From the NCBI GenBank assembly GCA_030686995.1, contig CM060697.1, positions 100,844,772 to 100,908,771 of the forward strand: a stretch of DNA of 64,000 nt, in the 5' to 3' direction. Shown here piece after piece: positions 1-11,534 of the stretch (the stretch's first letter is position 1; every line of letters begins with the position of its first letter). A program made the position numbers and the translations under genes. The notes below the pieces were generated by a model. That model had not been told where the DNA came from and searched no databases. It worked only from the letters and a program-made list of their open reading frames with translations. The stretch is from Artemisia argyi. Lineage: Eukaryota; Streptophyta; Magnoliopsida; Asterales; Asteraceae.

Positions 1-362
1 GGTCCGACAATCCCAACTATGGTCCTAAGACATTTTTACACTCATAATAATGATACAAAAATTATAAAATTCATTTACCCGTTATTTTGGAAATTTATTT
101 AATTCGTATCGTACGTTTAATATAATTACGATGGTTTCCTTAAAAACTAAACGATAATCATCCAAACACCCAATACTTGTATCCAACATATTTTTACAAA
201 TTTTATGACTTTATTATGTCCCGGTTAACTCCGATAAAATTTATTTCTAGCAAACCCGGTACCCGATTATACTTAAACTACCTAAAAACAACACTAATAC
301 TACACTTATACTCCTAAATAAATCAACAAACATCTTCCCCTTTTCTCCTCCTTTCATGACCG

Positions 363-379
363 CCCCCCCCCCCCCCCCC
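363..379 (+). repeat. Poly-C homopolymer (17 C)
   Basis: Uninterrupted run of 17 C about 65 bases upstream of the TATA box of the Gypsy LTR. It may be of uncertain length in the assembly. Confidence 0.9.
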
Positions 380-444
380 ATGGTCTTCACTCATTTAAAA
401 CCTCACCAACACTCTTAATGGCTTACCAAACTTTTGTCCCTAAC

Positions 445-452
445 TATATAAG
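445..452 (+). promoter_or_regulatory. TATA box of the Gypsy LTR promoter
   Basis: TATATAAG is followed about 30 bases later by a CT-rich leader (TCTTCTCTCTCATTTCTC near 508-525), the usual layout of a plant RNA polymerase II start. It would mark the U3/R boundary of the LTR. Confidence 0.5.
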
Positions 453-1997
453 AAACTTTTTCATTCATTTTATCACTAAAAATCATTTTTACAAGTTCAA
501 GCAAAACTCTTCTCTCTCATTTCTCTTGAGGTTGGTTCGAATTAAGGTGGTAAAGGAGCAAGGAGAATAAATTTTACAAGATCTTGTCATAAACTAGTTG
601 ATATTATCATCCTTGTTAGAGTTTTGAAATAGAAACTCAAGGATTAGTAGGTTTTCATCATCTAAACTCCCTAAACCTTCAAGTAAGTTAACAAACTCAT
701 CTTTATAATTTTACCAAGTTCTTACAATGTTCCTATCATTTTTATACAAGGATTTCATGCATATGTTAGTTATACCACTCATTTATATATATATATCTAA
801 CTTTTGAACACTAGAAATGGATTATAGTTAGATCCTTGTTAGATCCACTAGATTGATGATGTTTAGGAACCCATGACACCCTAAGAAGGTGTATGGTAAG
901 ATTAGACTAGATTTGTGGTGATTGAAAGTGGTTTGGTTGGATTAGAAACTAGTTTGGAACATTAGAAATGATTTTTGAAACTACATATTGACCTACTGTC
1001 CCTATTTGTGAAACGTGGGAAAATCAGTGGATGATGGGTAATTTTTGATCAAAGATTTAGAAAATACTTTCCAATACGGAACTATGGCCGAAAACGGGGA
1101 TAAAAACGAGTTTATAACGAAGGAGATACGCTAAAAACGAGTTTAACGACGAAAACTATATTTTCCGGAAATGCTTGCTGATGAACAGTTGTCACGACTA
1201 TTTCGAGGCGTAAAACTAAATCTAGCCATCCCGACTTATCAAAAATATGTTAGTATTTTGTCCCACGATTCCGGGAATATAAAGAACGAGTAAAACGGAC
1301 TAATAACGACAAAGATATTCACGTTTCATTAACGGCAAAATCTATATTGTTTTGACAGCTTTTACCAAAATAATAACTTACGTACTAGACGGTATATTTT
1401 CTAGAAATATTACTAAGGACTATATTCTTAACAAATGAAGAACTTATGACCCAAGACTTATTTTTACAACTACTAGATATTATTTTAAGGTTTTCAAGAC
1501 GAGGAATATAACACTAACATTTTTATACGATATACTACGACAAGTTATATACTTCTATAATTGGACTTATTTTCCTAAGTATGGAAACTATTTTACTTTG
1601 ACAATAACAAGTATTTTCAAGTTACGAGTGGTATAGGTATCATGTGCATGTGCATTCATTACATCCTTTCATGATCTAAGTAGATCACTATCATTCATAT
1701 TAGGTTGCGGTTAGAGATCGAACCTCATTTCTGTGTATCCACTTTTGTCATCGTAGCTATTCGCACCAGGTGAGTCATAGCCCCACTTTTACTCTTTACA
1801 CTTGTTTTAACTCTTTGGGGGAGATACATGCTCAACTACTTGTTTATACTTGTACAAATATTTAAAACATACTTTCTTGATACACAAAACATTTATACTT
1901 GATTGTCTTATACTTGATTATACTTATACTTGATTTTATACATACGTGATTGTGTTATACTTAACTGTGTTATACTTACTTGATACTTGAAACGTTT

Positions 1998-2125
1998 AAA
2001 CTTTTATGCTTTGGGAAACGACACCCAGTAAACTTTTATGCTTTGGGAAACGACACCCAGTAAACTTTTATGCTTTGGGAAACGACACCCAGTAAACTTT
2101 TATGCTTTGGGAAACGGCACCCAGT
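1998..2125 (+). repeat. 32-bp tandem repeat, 4 copies, inside the Gypsy LTR
   Basis: Four head-to-tail units starting at 1998, 2030, 2062 and 2094, each containing GCTTTGGGAAACGACACCC. The last differs by one base (ACGG for ACGA). There are no gaps between units. Confidence 0.95.
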
Positions 2126-2735
2126 AATCTGTCAAAGGAGAGGTATTGATAGTACTATTATGGGGAAACACCCCCCACCCAAGTCCAAAACAGAGGCGAC
2201 GTTGGGTGACAGGTACTATTTGGGATGGTGGTTCCCCGCCTTTGTGTCTATACTTGACCTTAGGTGAATATAATCCTGAGAAACTATATATTGTAGCAGT
2301 GGGTTGTAAACACACAGGTTACAAGGCTCTTATGGCGGGACTTGTAACTGAGTGGATTTACGATGCCTTTGCTGGGAAACCTACATACATATGCATAAAC
2401 TTTATTTGTTAAACAAACTCTATGAACTCACCAACCTCGTTTTGACACTTTAGCATGTATTTTCAGGTTTTAACTTATGGCACGCTACTGGAGGTTTTGG
2501 CAGGGCATGGCATGGTCATAGAAGACTTTGATATTCATTTGGGGACCGTTTTTAAACTATTTTAAGGGCCTACTTCCGCACTACTTTTAACAATGCAAAT
2601 TTAACATTTTTGATTAAACTATTTATTCTAAATGATTCAAATGAAAACCATTTTTGAACTTGTGTTGTAATACCAATTGAGTTACACCCCAGCTACACGT
2701 ATGCTTCCGCTGGACCCGATTTTGGGGGTGTGACA

Positions 2736-3686
2736 GTAAATTCGTGAGCTATCCGAAGAAATGAGGTTTATACTAAACCACATTTTGGATCTTCTACAAT
2801 CCTCGTCTCACACACCACAACCATAGAGTCTTCAAAATGAAACAAAACCGTTTCTTTTGGAAAATGTTTCCCATCTAAACCAACAAACCAAAACCATGTC
2901 ATCCTTTCCACCTTTAAAATAAAGCCTGCTACAACCACAACCCACATTTTCACCCTTAAACAACCTTAGCCTTGTTTTTGGAAAATGTTTCTCACAAAGG
3001 AAAATAATGATTTCCTTGTAGCTTTTTATGGTCGTAGCTTATTTGTAGCTTTTTCTTTATTTCTAGAGGTAGGATAGTGTAACCAAAATTTCTTGTCTTT
3101 GACTTTTTAAGAAGTCTAAATTTTTCATGAAATGAAGTTCATTACACTACAAGGTTTTCTTTGTTTGTTGACCATTTAGGTATGATGTGTGAACTATACT
3201 TTGATATGGTACCATACATTAATCTTGTGCTTTACAAACTAACCTATCTTTTTGTAGGTTCATTATCCATGTTTTCCTTCCTTGATACTCCATTTAGGGG
3301 AGTAATATTCAAGGGGGAGCATGAGTGTTGTACTATTTCACTTCACAACTCTTAGTTGTGTTTTAAATATGAAATTCTTTCATGACTTATCTTGTGCAAC
3401 AACTAACCTTTTTCTTGTAGGTTCAAAATCCATGTCTCCTCTCTTGACACTCCATTTAGGGGGAGTATCGTCCAAGGGGGAGCTAGTGGTTACTTCCGCT
3501 TCGCTACTCTTCTTTTTGTTTTGACAAAAAGGGGGAGAATTTAGATATAAACTTGTTTCAAAATTTTCTTTTCATCATCTTAGCAAAAACAAGTTTTTAT
3601 ACCTAACTTTATAAGACTTAACACTAAAACTAGTGACTTACTTATAAATAAAGTTTATGTTTTGTCATCAACAAAAAGGGGGAGAT
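2736..3686 (+). mobile_element. 3' end of an upstream array unit (internal 0), cut by the Gypsy insertion
   Basis: The segment matches the last 951 bases of internal regions 1 and 2 (20645-21595 and 28216-29166) nearly base for base. It starts inside the ORF2 tail, just at the site of the nonsense change seen in the downstream copies. It carries the serial GGGGGAG polypurine motifs near 3313, 3460, 3478, 3530 and 3678, then LTR A. It shows that the tandem array continued to the left before the Gypsy element landed. Confidence 0.85.
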
Positions 3687-4541
3687 TGTTAATACAAATA
3701 TCGCCTAAAAACGTTATTTATATTTTACGATCTTTGCTAAGTTTTGTTAATGACAAAGTATGAAGTTTAGCTATAAGAAAATCATCACTTTAAGTGTTTA
3801 AGTCTTGTTTAACTAAGGTTAACATTTCCTTTTAAACAAAACATTGTTTTTACTTCTTAAACTAAAATGAGTCTTGTCACATCATATTTATTTCTTAATA
3901 TAGTAAGGTCACATCACATTTAGGGCAAGGTTTGTCATTATGCATTTATGGAAAGAAATGTGTTTGACTAGCTTTGATGTTGCTTACAAGTTTTGTGTTT
4001 GACTTGATTTAAGTGATGTAACATTGTTTGGTTGCTAGGAGTTATGAGACAAGACCTTGTTTGGTTTGAAGAGTTATTGCAAAAACCTACTGCAGACCCG
4101 GCGGTACCCTGGGGGTACACGGGCGGAACCCATCTGAGGGTTCCGCCTGATCTGCCAAGCATGCAGTGTGGTGTGATATAAATACCAAGCCATAACTTGA
4201 TTTTTGGCTAACCCTTTAGGACATATATTCATATATTCTCTCAACTAACTCAGTAACCCTTGACTTGTGTGATTCTCTTATGTAGCAAGGAACTCCACAA
4301 GTTCATTCAAGAAGTTGCAAGCTTCAACTTTAAAGTTGCAAGTCTTGGTAGCTTGGTCATGTATAAGCTTTGGTAGTTTATACTTCATGTGTGTCATGTA
4401 TGTAGAAGTTATAGGTTAGTATTTTAGGCCTCAAAATACGTAGTGTGTTGGGAGTTGTTGTACCCTAGTAAAAGAACTAACGGGAGTAGTTGTACCCTTG
4501 GTAAAGAACTCGACATCTAGCTTTGTGTCGGTAAAAGTGTA
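3687..4541 (+). mobile_element. LTR A of the array, left part (split by a nested element)
   Basis: Begins TGTTAATACAAATATCGCC right after the polypurine tract AAAAAGGGGGAGAT. Its 855 bases align with bases 1-855 of LTR B (21596-22450). It stops at GTGTA (4537-4541), where a related element is inserted; the LTR resumes at 14881. Palindrome arms lie at 4121-4130 and 4137-4146, and the TATA box at 4176-4183. Confidence 0.92.
4537..4541 (+). repeat. Target-site duplication GTGTA, left copy
   Basis: GTGTA directly precedes the inserted LTR and is repeated at 14876-14880 directly after it. Joining 4541 to 14881 restores the uninterrupted LTR seen at 22446-22460. Confidence 0.93.
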
Positions 4542-4907
4542 TGTTAATACAAATATCGCCTAAAAACGTTATTTATATTTTACAATCTTTGCTAAGTTTT
4601 GTTAATAACAAAGTATGAACTTTAGCTAAAAGTAAATTATCACTTTGAGTGTTTAAGTCTTGTTTAACTAATGTTTACATTTCCTTTTAAACTAAACATT
4701 GGTTTTATTTCTTAAATTAGAAATAGTCACATCACATTTATGGCAAGTTTTGTCATTATGTATTTATGGCAAGTTATGTGTTTGACTTGCTTTCATGTTG
4801 CTTGCAAGTATCATGTTTGACTTACTTTAAGTGATGTGACATTGTTTGGTTGCTAGAAGTTATGAGACAAGACATTGTTTGGTTTGAGAAGTTATTGCAA
4901 AAACCTA

Positions 4908-4975
4908 CTGCAGACTCGGCGGTACCCTGGGGGTACACGGGCGGAACCCATCTGAGGGTTCCGCCTGATCCGCCA
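4908..4975 (+). promoter_or_regulatory. GC-rich palindromic module in the LTR, upstream of the TATA box
   Basis: Begins CTGCAG, contains GGCGGTACCC, then a perfect 10-bp hairpin GGCGGAACCC / GGGTTCCGCC around a 6-base loop, and ends GATCCGCC. It is far more GC- and CpG-rich than the surrounding DNA and lies about 20-90 bases upstream of TATAAATA. Homologous modules occur at 8700, 16833 and 24404, and inverted near 11000, 19130 and 26700. Published maize Sireviruses carry palindromes in the LTR cis-regulatory part, so a regulatory role is plausible but inferred. Confidence 0.75.
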
Positions 4976-4994
4976 AGCTTGCAGTTTGGTTTGC

Positions 4995-5002
4995 TATAAA
5001 TA
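4995..5002 (+). promoter_or_regulatory. LTR TATA box
   Basis: TATAAATA in the context TTGCTATAAATACC. The same box is at 13934 in the 3' LTR, 22086 in LTR B and 29657 in LTR C; LTR A has GATATAAATA at 4176-4183. It is the likely promoter for genomic RNA of these elements. Confidence 0.65.
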
Positions 5003-5933
5003 CCAAACCATTTGTTTGTTTTGTGTAACCCTTTAGGACATATTTTCACATATTCTCTAAACTAACTCAGTAACCCTTGACTTGTGTGATTCTCTTATGT
5101 AGCAAGGAATTCCACAAGATCATTCAAGAAGTTGCAAGCTTCAACTCTAAAGTTGCAAGTCTTGGTAGCTTGGTCATGTATAAGCTTTGGTAGTTTATAC
5201 TTCATTTGTGTCATGTATGTAGAAGTTGTTGGTTAGTATTTTAGGCCTCAAAATACGTAGTATGTTGGGAGTTGTTGTACCCTAGTAAAAGAACTAACAG
5301 GAGTGGTTGTACCCTTGGTAAAGAACTCGACATCTAGCTTTGTGTCGGTAAAAGTGTAAGCGACGAGTGGGAGTGGTTGTACCCTTGTAAAAGAACTCGA
5401 CATCTAGCTTTGTGTCGGTAAAAGTATAAGCGACGTGTAAGGTTTTCTCCGCCGGTGAAAGGAGCTTGTTGATTAGTGTTTATAACTCTCGAGTTGGAAA
5501 CTCGGGGCGTGGATGTAGGGCAAGGAAAAAGAGTCCTTGTAGCCGAACCACGATAAACAATCGTGTTGTGGTTTGATCGTTTCTTTCTCTATCTTTGCTT
5601 ATTGCATGTTATTGTTTAGTTAGAATCGTTAACCACATATATAGCTTTTCAAAGAAGTAAAACAATTAAAGTTATCTTTAAGTTTTCAAACAAGTGTAAA
5701 AGCTTTTCAAAGAACTAAACAAGCAAAGTTAGGATCATCACAAGTAAAGCTTTTCAAAGTAAGAAACAAGTATAATTAGAATTGATACTTACACTAAAAG
5801 CTTTTGAAAGAAACAAACATATAATGGTGTGTTTATATTGTTGAGCAAACATAAAGTTATTAAAGGATTTTTATGTTAAAAAGGATTTTAAAAAAAGAGG
5901 TAAACTATTCAACCCCCCTTCTAGTTTTCCACA

Positions 5934-5952
5934 ATTGGCATCAGGAGCTACG
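5934..5952 (+). other. Primer-binding site of the nested element
   Basis: ATTGGCATCAGGAGCTACG starts at the first base after the LTR. It resembles the initiator-Met tRNA site TGGTATCAGAGC but has C for T and one extra G. The LTR B copy at 23024 reads TGGTATCAGGAGC, closer to consensus. Confidence 0.7.
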
Positions 5953-6001
5953 TTACCCAAGTTCCTTAAAATAAACTGTATTTTAAAACTTGGATCGATC
6001 C

Positions 6002-6764
6002 ATGGATTTTGAAAATCTCAAAGAAGGGCAACCTATTCAAAACCCACCACTATTTGAAAAAGAAAGCATGCTTAAATGGAAAAGTAAATTTGAAAACCAA
6101 GATGATCAATTTGATCTCACATTTAAGTTAGAGGTCTTAGAAAAATTAATTGATAAACATTTAGTTGAGATTAATACATGTACTACTAGTTTAAATGTTT
6201 TAAATGAAGGTGTAAGTGAAGATGACTTCTCATGTCGAGCTCTTTGGTGGACTTGCTTGTGATTCATGGACTAACACGGATGAAGATGTAGCCAACCATC
6301 CGGTTTGTGATTCTCTCTTAGCTAAATCACCAAGCAAGGTACATTTTGAAACCAAACATGTTTGCTTTGACACATTTATCCTAGAGTTTTCTAAAATAGA
6401 AAATGAATCTAAACTTTCATGCAACATGGACCTAAAAACTATCTTTAACAATGAAACTTCAAGATCTTGTGTAAACACTTTTGAAAATGAAATCATGTTA
6501 GAAGATAAGATGTCTAGACTTGAGAGTCATGTTGAAATTGATTTAGAATGTAAAGTATGTCTAGAGTACAAACATGAAATTCTAAAACAAAATGAAAAAG
6601 GAAAAATGCTTCCTAAATTTGAAGAAAGTTCAAAAACCCTTGAAAGTTGTTTGAAGAATCAAAGGTCATTTAGAGATAGAACCGGATTAGGATTTAACTC
6701 TAATAAATCATCAACAAGTAAAACAAAACATGTTGTGTTTGTGAAACCTAAGAGTGTATTGTAG
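6002..6764 (+). pseudogene. Copia gag remnant (nested element)
   Basis: ATG at 6002 opens MDFENLKEGQPIQNPPLFEK followed by a KWKSKFEN motif, the usual start of Copia gag (LFE..x.WK..ME). The frame closes at 6262. A second frame from about 6216 to 6764 continues with a Lys/Glu-rich, coiled-coil-like stretch and ends with LKNQRSFRDRTGLGFNSNKS, like the C-terminal part of Sirevirus gag proteins. A frameshift separates the halves, the central capsid part is shortened and no CCHC zinc knuckle is present. It cannot encode a normal Gag. Confidence 0.7.
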
Positions 6765-8699
6765 AAGTTACTCTAGCTCTAATAGGAACACATGATAAAG
6801 GGACAAAAATATCATGGTCAATACTTTTATGTGTCTTTCTAACTTTCTTGGATTTATAAGAAGTTGTGTTTAGCCTCTCTACGTATCAAGATTATTTGCT
6901 TTATGTTTTTCTTCTTGATGGCTAATCTATGGAGCTTAAAAGGTACACGTCTCTTCAACTTACCTTTTAAATGTTTCTTGTTGATTAACAGTATGATTTG
7001 TCATAAGTATTAGTAGTAGTCTTTACTATAAGGTGTCTATGATTGTGTGAGTAACAATAAGGATTAGATCCTTCATAGGTAAAGTAGTTTGATACTACTT
7101 CTAGTAGGAGATATAAGGTGTCTTGCCTCGCTTAATCTTTCGGGAAAATACACGAGTAACTCTTGAGTAAGTCTCACTTAATTCTTATCTACAAGTGAGT
7201 GAACTAAGAACTTCTTAAGTGATAAGACAACCAACACTTTTGTGATGCTTGCAAATCTAGCAAAACTAAAACATTTCATAAACACTTGTAGTACAAAAGT
7301 CTTTTGGTATTATACCCTATATTTTCAATAGCATCCTAAGTCCAATCATTCTTTTGCTAAAAGCTTCACGAAAGACACACAAAGTAAAATAAATCAGTTG
7401 AATTTTATTTGAGTGATTGGGAGAAAATGATTTATTAAACTTCTAGGATGTGAACATCAAATTCGACCCATAGTCTTATGATGTTGCATATCTTAGACAT
7501 TTACACTTATGAGGTCTTAAGAAAATAAACCCAAAGAGTCGAGGAATCATTGAGTTTAAAATTCAATGAAAGACCACCTCCTTCTAAGATATCATCTTTG
7601 GTAGATGATGACTTAGTCGAAAGCCCAACATTGATAAGACAAGTATGTCAAGATCAATAACAAGGAAGATGGACTATTAAAAATTGAAAAACAACATCCT
7701 TTCGTCTTGTATAAAACATTGAGTCAAGCAATATCAACAAGGTCATAAAAACCTGAAACATGGGTCATAATAGTAATTGAAACAAATTAATAAAAAGTGT
7801 TTTTGGATATTAGTGTAAAGCAATTACTAAAACAAAATAGACTTTCAAAATAGAAAAGAATGGTAATCTTTGAAAGACTATTTATTTACCTAAGCAAGCT
7901 CCAAAAGTAAGGGATAATCACTCAAAAACATTCCTAGTTATTCACTTGTTCACAATGATTAAGTCCTATATGACTTATCAAGAATGAGATTAGTAAATCC
8001 GTAGGTAGAGCTAAACATAGAGATATGTTTGGAAGTATACTTGTTCTTACAACAAATGTAACCCAACATTATGTTTAGTGCTTGTCTATGTGCTCGATTT
8101 TAGAGAAGATCCTTTAACAACTCTTTCGAAAGAGCTTGCTTGGATTCATTTAGAAGTACTACACCACTAGGATTATGGTGTCCCAAAAGAATGGGATTAG
8201 AAACCATAGTGTATGCCAAATAGAATTGCATCGGTAATAAGTTGATAAGAAAAGCACAAGTGGTACTTGCACTTTTAATACTTACTTACCCAATGATTCT
8301 CCAAAACGCTGAAGGATCTCATTTGAGAATTTAATGAAGAAGCACATCAACAAGCTCCGCTTGAACAAGCTAATTCTTATCAACAAAGGAATTTCTTCAT
8401 CAACAATGTTATCTCGTCAACAAAGGATGCATCGACTTCAGCAACTATTTAAATCATCACAGTCTTTACAGACATATTGTGATCCATCATCATCGTCTTG
8501 TTAAAATTGTTCATTGAGGAACATCTTAACTAAGAAAGTTTTTCTACGTTAATCAATCCATCAACGTTTTCACTAAACCCCTTGAATGTGAAACATTCAT
8601 CATTCCTAGGCTTAGTCATACACAATAAGACTTAAAATCTTAGGTTTGAACATTAGGATAAAACCACAAAAATCAAGACAATCCCTTTTTGATTTTTTC
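6765..8699 (+). other. Non-coding internal region where pol would be expected
   Basis: About 1.9 kb without an ORF over 60 codons. I see no protease DSG, integrase HHCC/DDE or RT YVDD trace. From about 7690 onward it is collinear with 15820-16830 and 23391-24403 of the array units, so the non-coding part is inherited within the subfamily. Confidence 0.6.
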
Positions 8700-8767
8700 C
8701 TGCAGACACCCACGGCACCCTCAGACCATACGGGCGGAACCCATTTTTTGGTTCCGCCTGGTCCGCC
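8700..8767 (+). promoter_or_regulatory. GC-rich palindromic module upstream of the ORF1 leader (nested element)
   Basis: CTGCAG, then CACGGCACCC, then hairpin arms GGCGGAACC (8733-8741) and GGTTCCGCC (8750-8758), ending TGGTCCGCC. It aligns along its length with the LTR module at 4908-4975. It lies about 150 bases before the predicted splice donor of the ORF1 leader. Confidence 0.7.
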
Positions 8768-8918
8768 GATTCCACAGATTGTTTTTATTCTAAATTTCAA
8801 AACCAAACACCCTCCTAACTTAGTCATTCACCTTCAAACTGCCATTACCCTCTCAAAAACACATAACCATACGGAAATTAGGGCTTTCAATCAAATCTCT
8901 TCAAATCCAACAAACTTT

Positions 8919-9454
8919 GTAAGTATTCTAATCATAATTGCATTTTTGATTCAAGAATAACATTTTCATTTACATTCATTAACTAGAATCTTAGGATTTA
9001 TGCATAAAACCTGTTAATTTATGAAAAACTTGGTGGCTAACTAATCATGTCTTCCATTAGTTAAGTATTGCATCCTCTTTGTTTTTACTTTGATTTACAA
9101 AACACACCAAGTGCATTATCCTTTAAATGCAATCCAAGACTAGAACACAATTCATCACCACATTGTTAAAACAAATGAAAAACATCATTGAAACATCACT
9201 TGCATATTATCTCTTGAATGCTAAAGGGAATACATAACCAATATGTATTTTCGGGTACATTCAATCGAAGATATATTCAATTAGGAGAGTTTTTGGTTAT
9301 CCTTTGTTTTCATAACATTACTTCTCAAACAAAACAATTTGGGCATCAAAATGAGTCAATATAACCAAGTCTCCTCATTGTTGGCATATAGGAACACATT
9401 AGAACATGCACATTGATTAAAAAGTCATTAACATATAATTCTTGTGTTTTCTAG
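8919..9454 (+). other. Predicted intron in the 5' leader of ORF1 (nested element)
   Basis: Donor CTTT|GTAAGTATT (GT at 8919) and acceptor GTGTTTTCTAG|GAATC (AG ends 9454), 8 bases before the ATG at 9463. Both sites are kept in the array copies (17050-17569 and 24621-25140). The preceding leader looks like a plant 5' UTR. Transcript data are needed to confirm splicing. Confidence 0.5.
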
Positions 9455-9462
9455 GAATCAAC

Positions 9463-10555
9463 ATGCCTAACGCAAATCAATCCGATCACGTGGAAACCCT
9501 TAAGTACTTGCCCAAACACCATAGGACTAAAGGTCTTAACAAAGTTCAAGTAGAAACCTTTAAGGCACTAGAAAAACGCTATGTTCACGAAGGTAGAACA
9601 ATTGAATCATCCTTTCTAGAAGGAACATCTATTCGCCAAAACTTTGCCGCAATCAACTTTGATTGTCTTCTTGATATTAATGAGCCAATTTGCCCTAGGT
9701 TCGTACTAGAATTCTATGCAACCGTAGAACTCTTCACCGATGAGTCGGGTAAGATATCATTAACTTTCAAAACAAATCAAATACCAAATTTCATAGACCT
9801 AAAAGACTTAGCTATCATCCTTGGTGTTCCTAATGAAGGTACTTGTCTTTACACGGATAAGTGGCCTATTTCAAGCCTAGACTCAATTGAGCGTTTTCAT
9901 CCATACAACAATCCTCTTGTTAGTAAGGAAACAATTAAGGAACATCTCTTTGTTAGAGCCTCTACCACTAGGAAAAATCGTTCGGGGAATATTGTGGATA
10001 AGGACCCATTTGGTATGGAGACCAATGAGCTTATGGGAAGAAATTCTTAGAGCCAATGTCATAAGTACCATAGGAAATAGGGATCATGTTAACACATGCC
10101 TTTGCTACATGCTTTATAGCATTTCCATTGGTCAACCATTCAACTTAGCCTACTACCTAGCCCGACGAATGGCCGACATACCTTTAGTTGGAAAAACCGC
10201 CCTTCCATATGGAATGCTTCTTACTCGGCTATTTAGAGCAATTTCACCAATTCCTCCTAATGACAAAGGAATACACCTTGACTATTCTCTTGTCCCTCAC
10301 ATCTTCGTTCCTCTAAGTGATAAACGAGTTTTCAAAAATAAGGGCAAACGTACTCGATCACCTACTCCATCTTCATCATCATCCGGCATGAGCGACGATG
10401 ATAAACTACCAAACTCTAAGTTACCTCCTTTAGAATATCTTCAAGCTCTCCCCATCATTGACAATGCTTCCGAAGAATTCAAGCAAACCAAAGGAATGTT
10501 CAAGTGTTTTGGAAGGTACCTAAACAAGCTCAAAAAGAAGATTGACCGGTTGTGA
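9463..10555 (+). pseudogene. ORF1 of the nested element, frameshifted
   Basis: Homologous to the intact 369-aa ORF1 at 17578 and 25149. The start chosen is the ATG at 9463 (MPNANQSDH), matching MPPANKSDH; an ATG at 9442 is inside the predicted intron. A 17-base deletion after GAGCTT near 10035 removes the bases before ATGGGAAGAAATTC and shifts the frame, so the first frame ends at 10050. The second half (NVISTIGNRDHVNTCLCYML to KLKKKIDRL) continues in another frame to 10555. The rest of the sequence remains close to the intact copies. Confidence 0.8.
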
Positions 10556-10918
10556 GAAGATTAAGGAGCGTTTGTCTTATGTGTGCTTTAGAAGCATCTT
10601 TGTGTTAAAACTATGTGAATTATGTGATTTGTATTACTTCTCATATTCATGTCTTATTACGTTTGATGGATTATGTTTTGTATGCTCTTTTATGATTAAT
10701 GACAATATTGGTGGTATGTGTCAATTTCATGCTTATGGTAAAATTCACTAAGTTAAGTGAAAATCGTTAGCCCCCGGTCAAAGTCCTAAGAGATGAATGT
10801 CTATATGCCCAATTTTTGCATTTCCTAATCTGTCATATAGTAAATTTTCATTTCCAAGAGTTTTCGAAAATTTTGAAAATCGTTTCGCGGGTCAAAAACG
10901 CGGACTGTGAAGTTTTTC

Positions 10919-11062
10919 AGGCCTGGCGGATCCGGCGGATCCCAAATTTGGGTTCCGCCAGTACAATTTCTGGGAATTCCAGAAATGGCCCAACGGACCT
11001 GGCGGATCCCAAAACTGGGTTCCGCCTGTGTAGTCTTAGGGTGCCGCCAGTACCTGCAGAAA
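10919..11062 (-). promoter_or_regulatory. Double GC-rich palindromic block between ORF1 and ORF2 (nested element)
   Basis: Two imperfect hairpins: GGCGGATCCCAAA/TTTGGGTTCCGCC at 10934-10959 and GGCGGATCCC/GGGTTCCGCC at 11001-11026. The block ends with a CTGCAG. Read on the minus strand it aligns with the LTR module, so it is an inverted, duplicated relative. It is a GC island between two AT-rich flanks, about 470 bases upstream of the ORF2 ATG. Confidence 0.65.
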
Positions 11063-11453
11063 ATTTGTGAACATTTTTCTTAAGATCATAACTTGTAAAG
11101 TGTCAAATCATTATCCCAAGTGAGAAACATCTTTCATTAACACCAACATCCATATTGGAACAAACCTCAATCACTAAAACAATTAGTAAGACACTTCCCG
11201 CCAAAATTCAAATTCAAAACATAACCAACCAAAGGAACCCTTTTAAAGGATCCTTCAAACCTTTGATACATTTTCAACCAAACCACTTCCATGATCATAA
11301 AGCATTGAGTGCTTAGTTTGGTCTTCCACTCCATCCTATTTCATTGGATTGACATTACATGATGTGACATGGTCATGAAAATCATGTGAAACTTCAATCT
11401 TTGAATAGTAAAACATCAAATCCAAACACTTATTTCAACACTTTTTCTCATCC

Positions 11454-11460
11454 TATAAAT
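11454..11460 (+). promoter_or_regulatory. TATA box upstream of ORF2 (nested element)
   Basis: CCTATAAATG lies 81 bases before the ORF2 ATG at 11535. It is followed by a C/A/T-rich leader typical of plant 5' UTRs (CTTCTCTCAAACACCAAAAC). The same arrangement is found at 19578 and 27149, which argues for a separate ORF2 promoter. Confidence 0.55.
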
Positions 11461-11534
11461 GTGAAAGGTTTGCAACAATTCAAATCACACCATCAACTAT
11501 TCTTCTCTCAAACACCAAAACCAAAGCCTTTGAA

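Larger units (their letters stand above)
1..2735 (+). mobile_element. Ty3-Gypsy-type LTR (3' LTR or solo LTR), left end outside the window
   Basis: The stretch ends in GGGGGTGTGACA at 2724-2735. The next base belongs to the retrotransposon array: the sequence from 2736 (GTAAATTCGTGAGC) is the same as at 20645 and 28216, so 2735/2736 is an insertion junction. No primer-binding site follows the end, so this is a 3' or solo LTR in plus orientation. It contains a TATA box, a poly-C run and a 32-bp tandem repeat, and no coding region. A length above 2.7 kb fits the long LTRs of some chromovirus-type Gypsy elements; the lineage is inference. The target duplication cannot be checked because the left end is missing. 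Confidence 0.7.
4542..5933 (+). repeat. 5' LTR of the nested element
   Basis: Runs from TGTTAATACAAATATCGCC to CTAGTTTTCCACA, with TG/CA ends, 1,392 bp. Palindrome arms lie at 4940-4949 and 4956-4965 and TATAAATA at 4995-5002. A 70-bp unit (GAGTGGTTGTACCCTTG...) is duplicated at 5300-5437, and there are about five copies of a motif like AAAGCTTTTCAAAG between 5643 and 5815. Confidence 0.93.
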
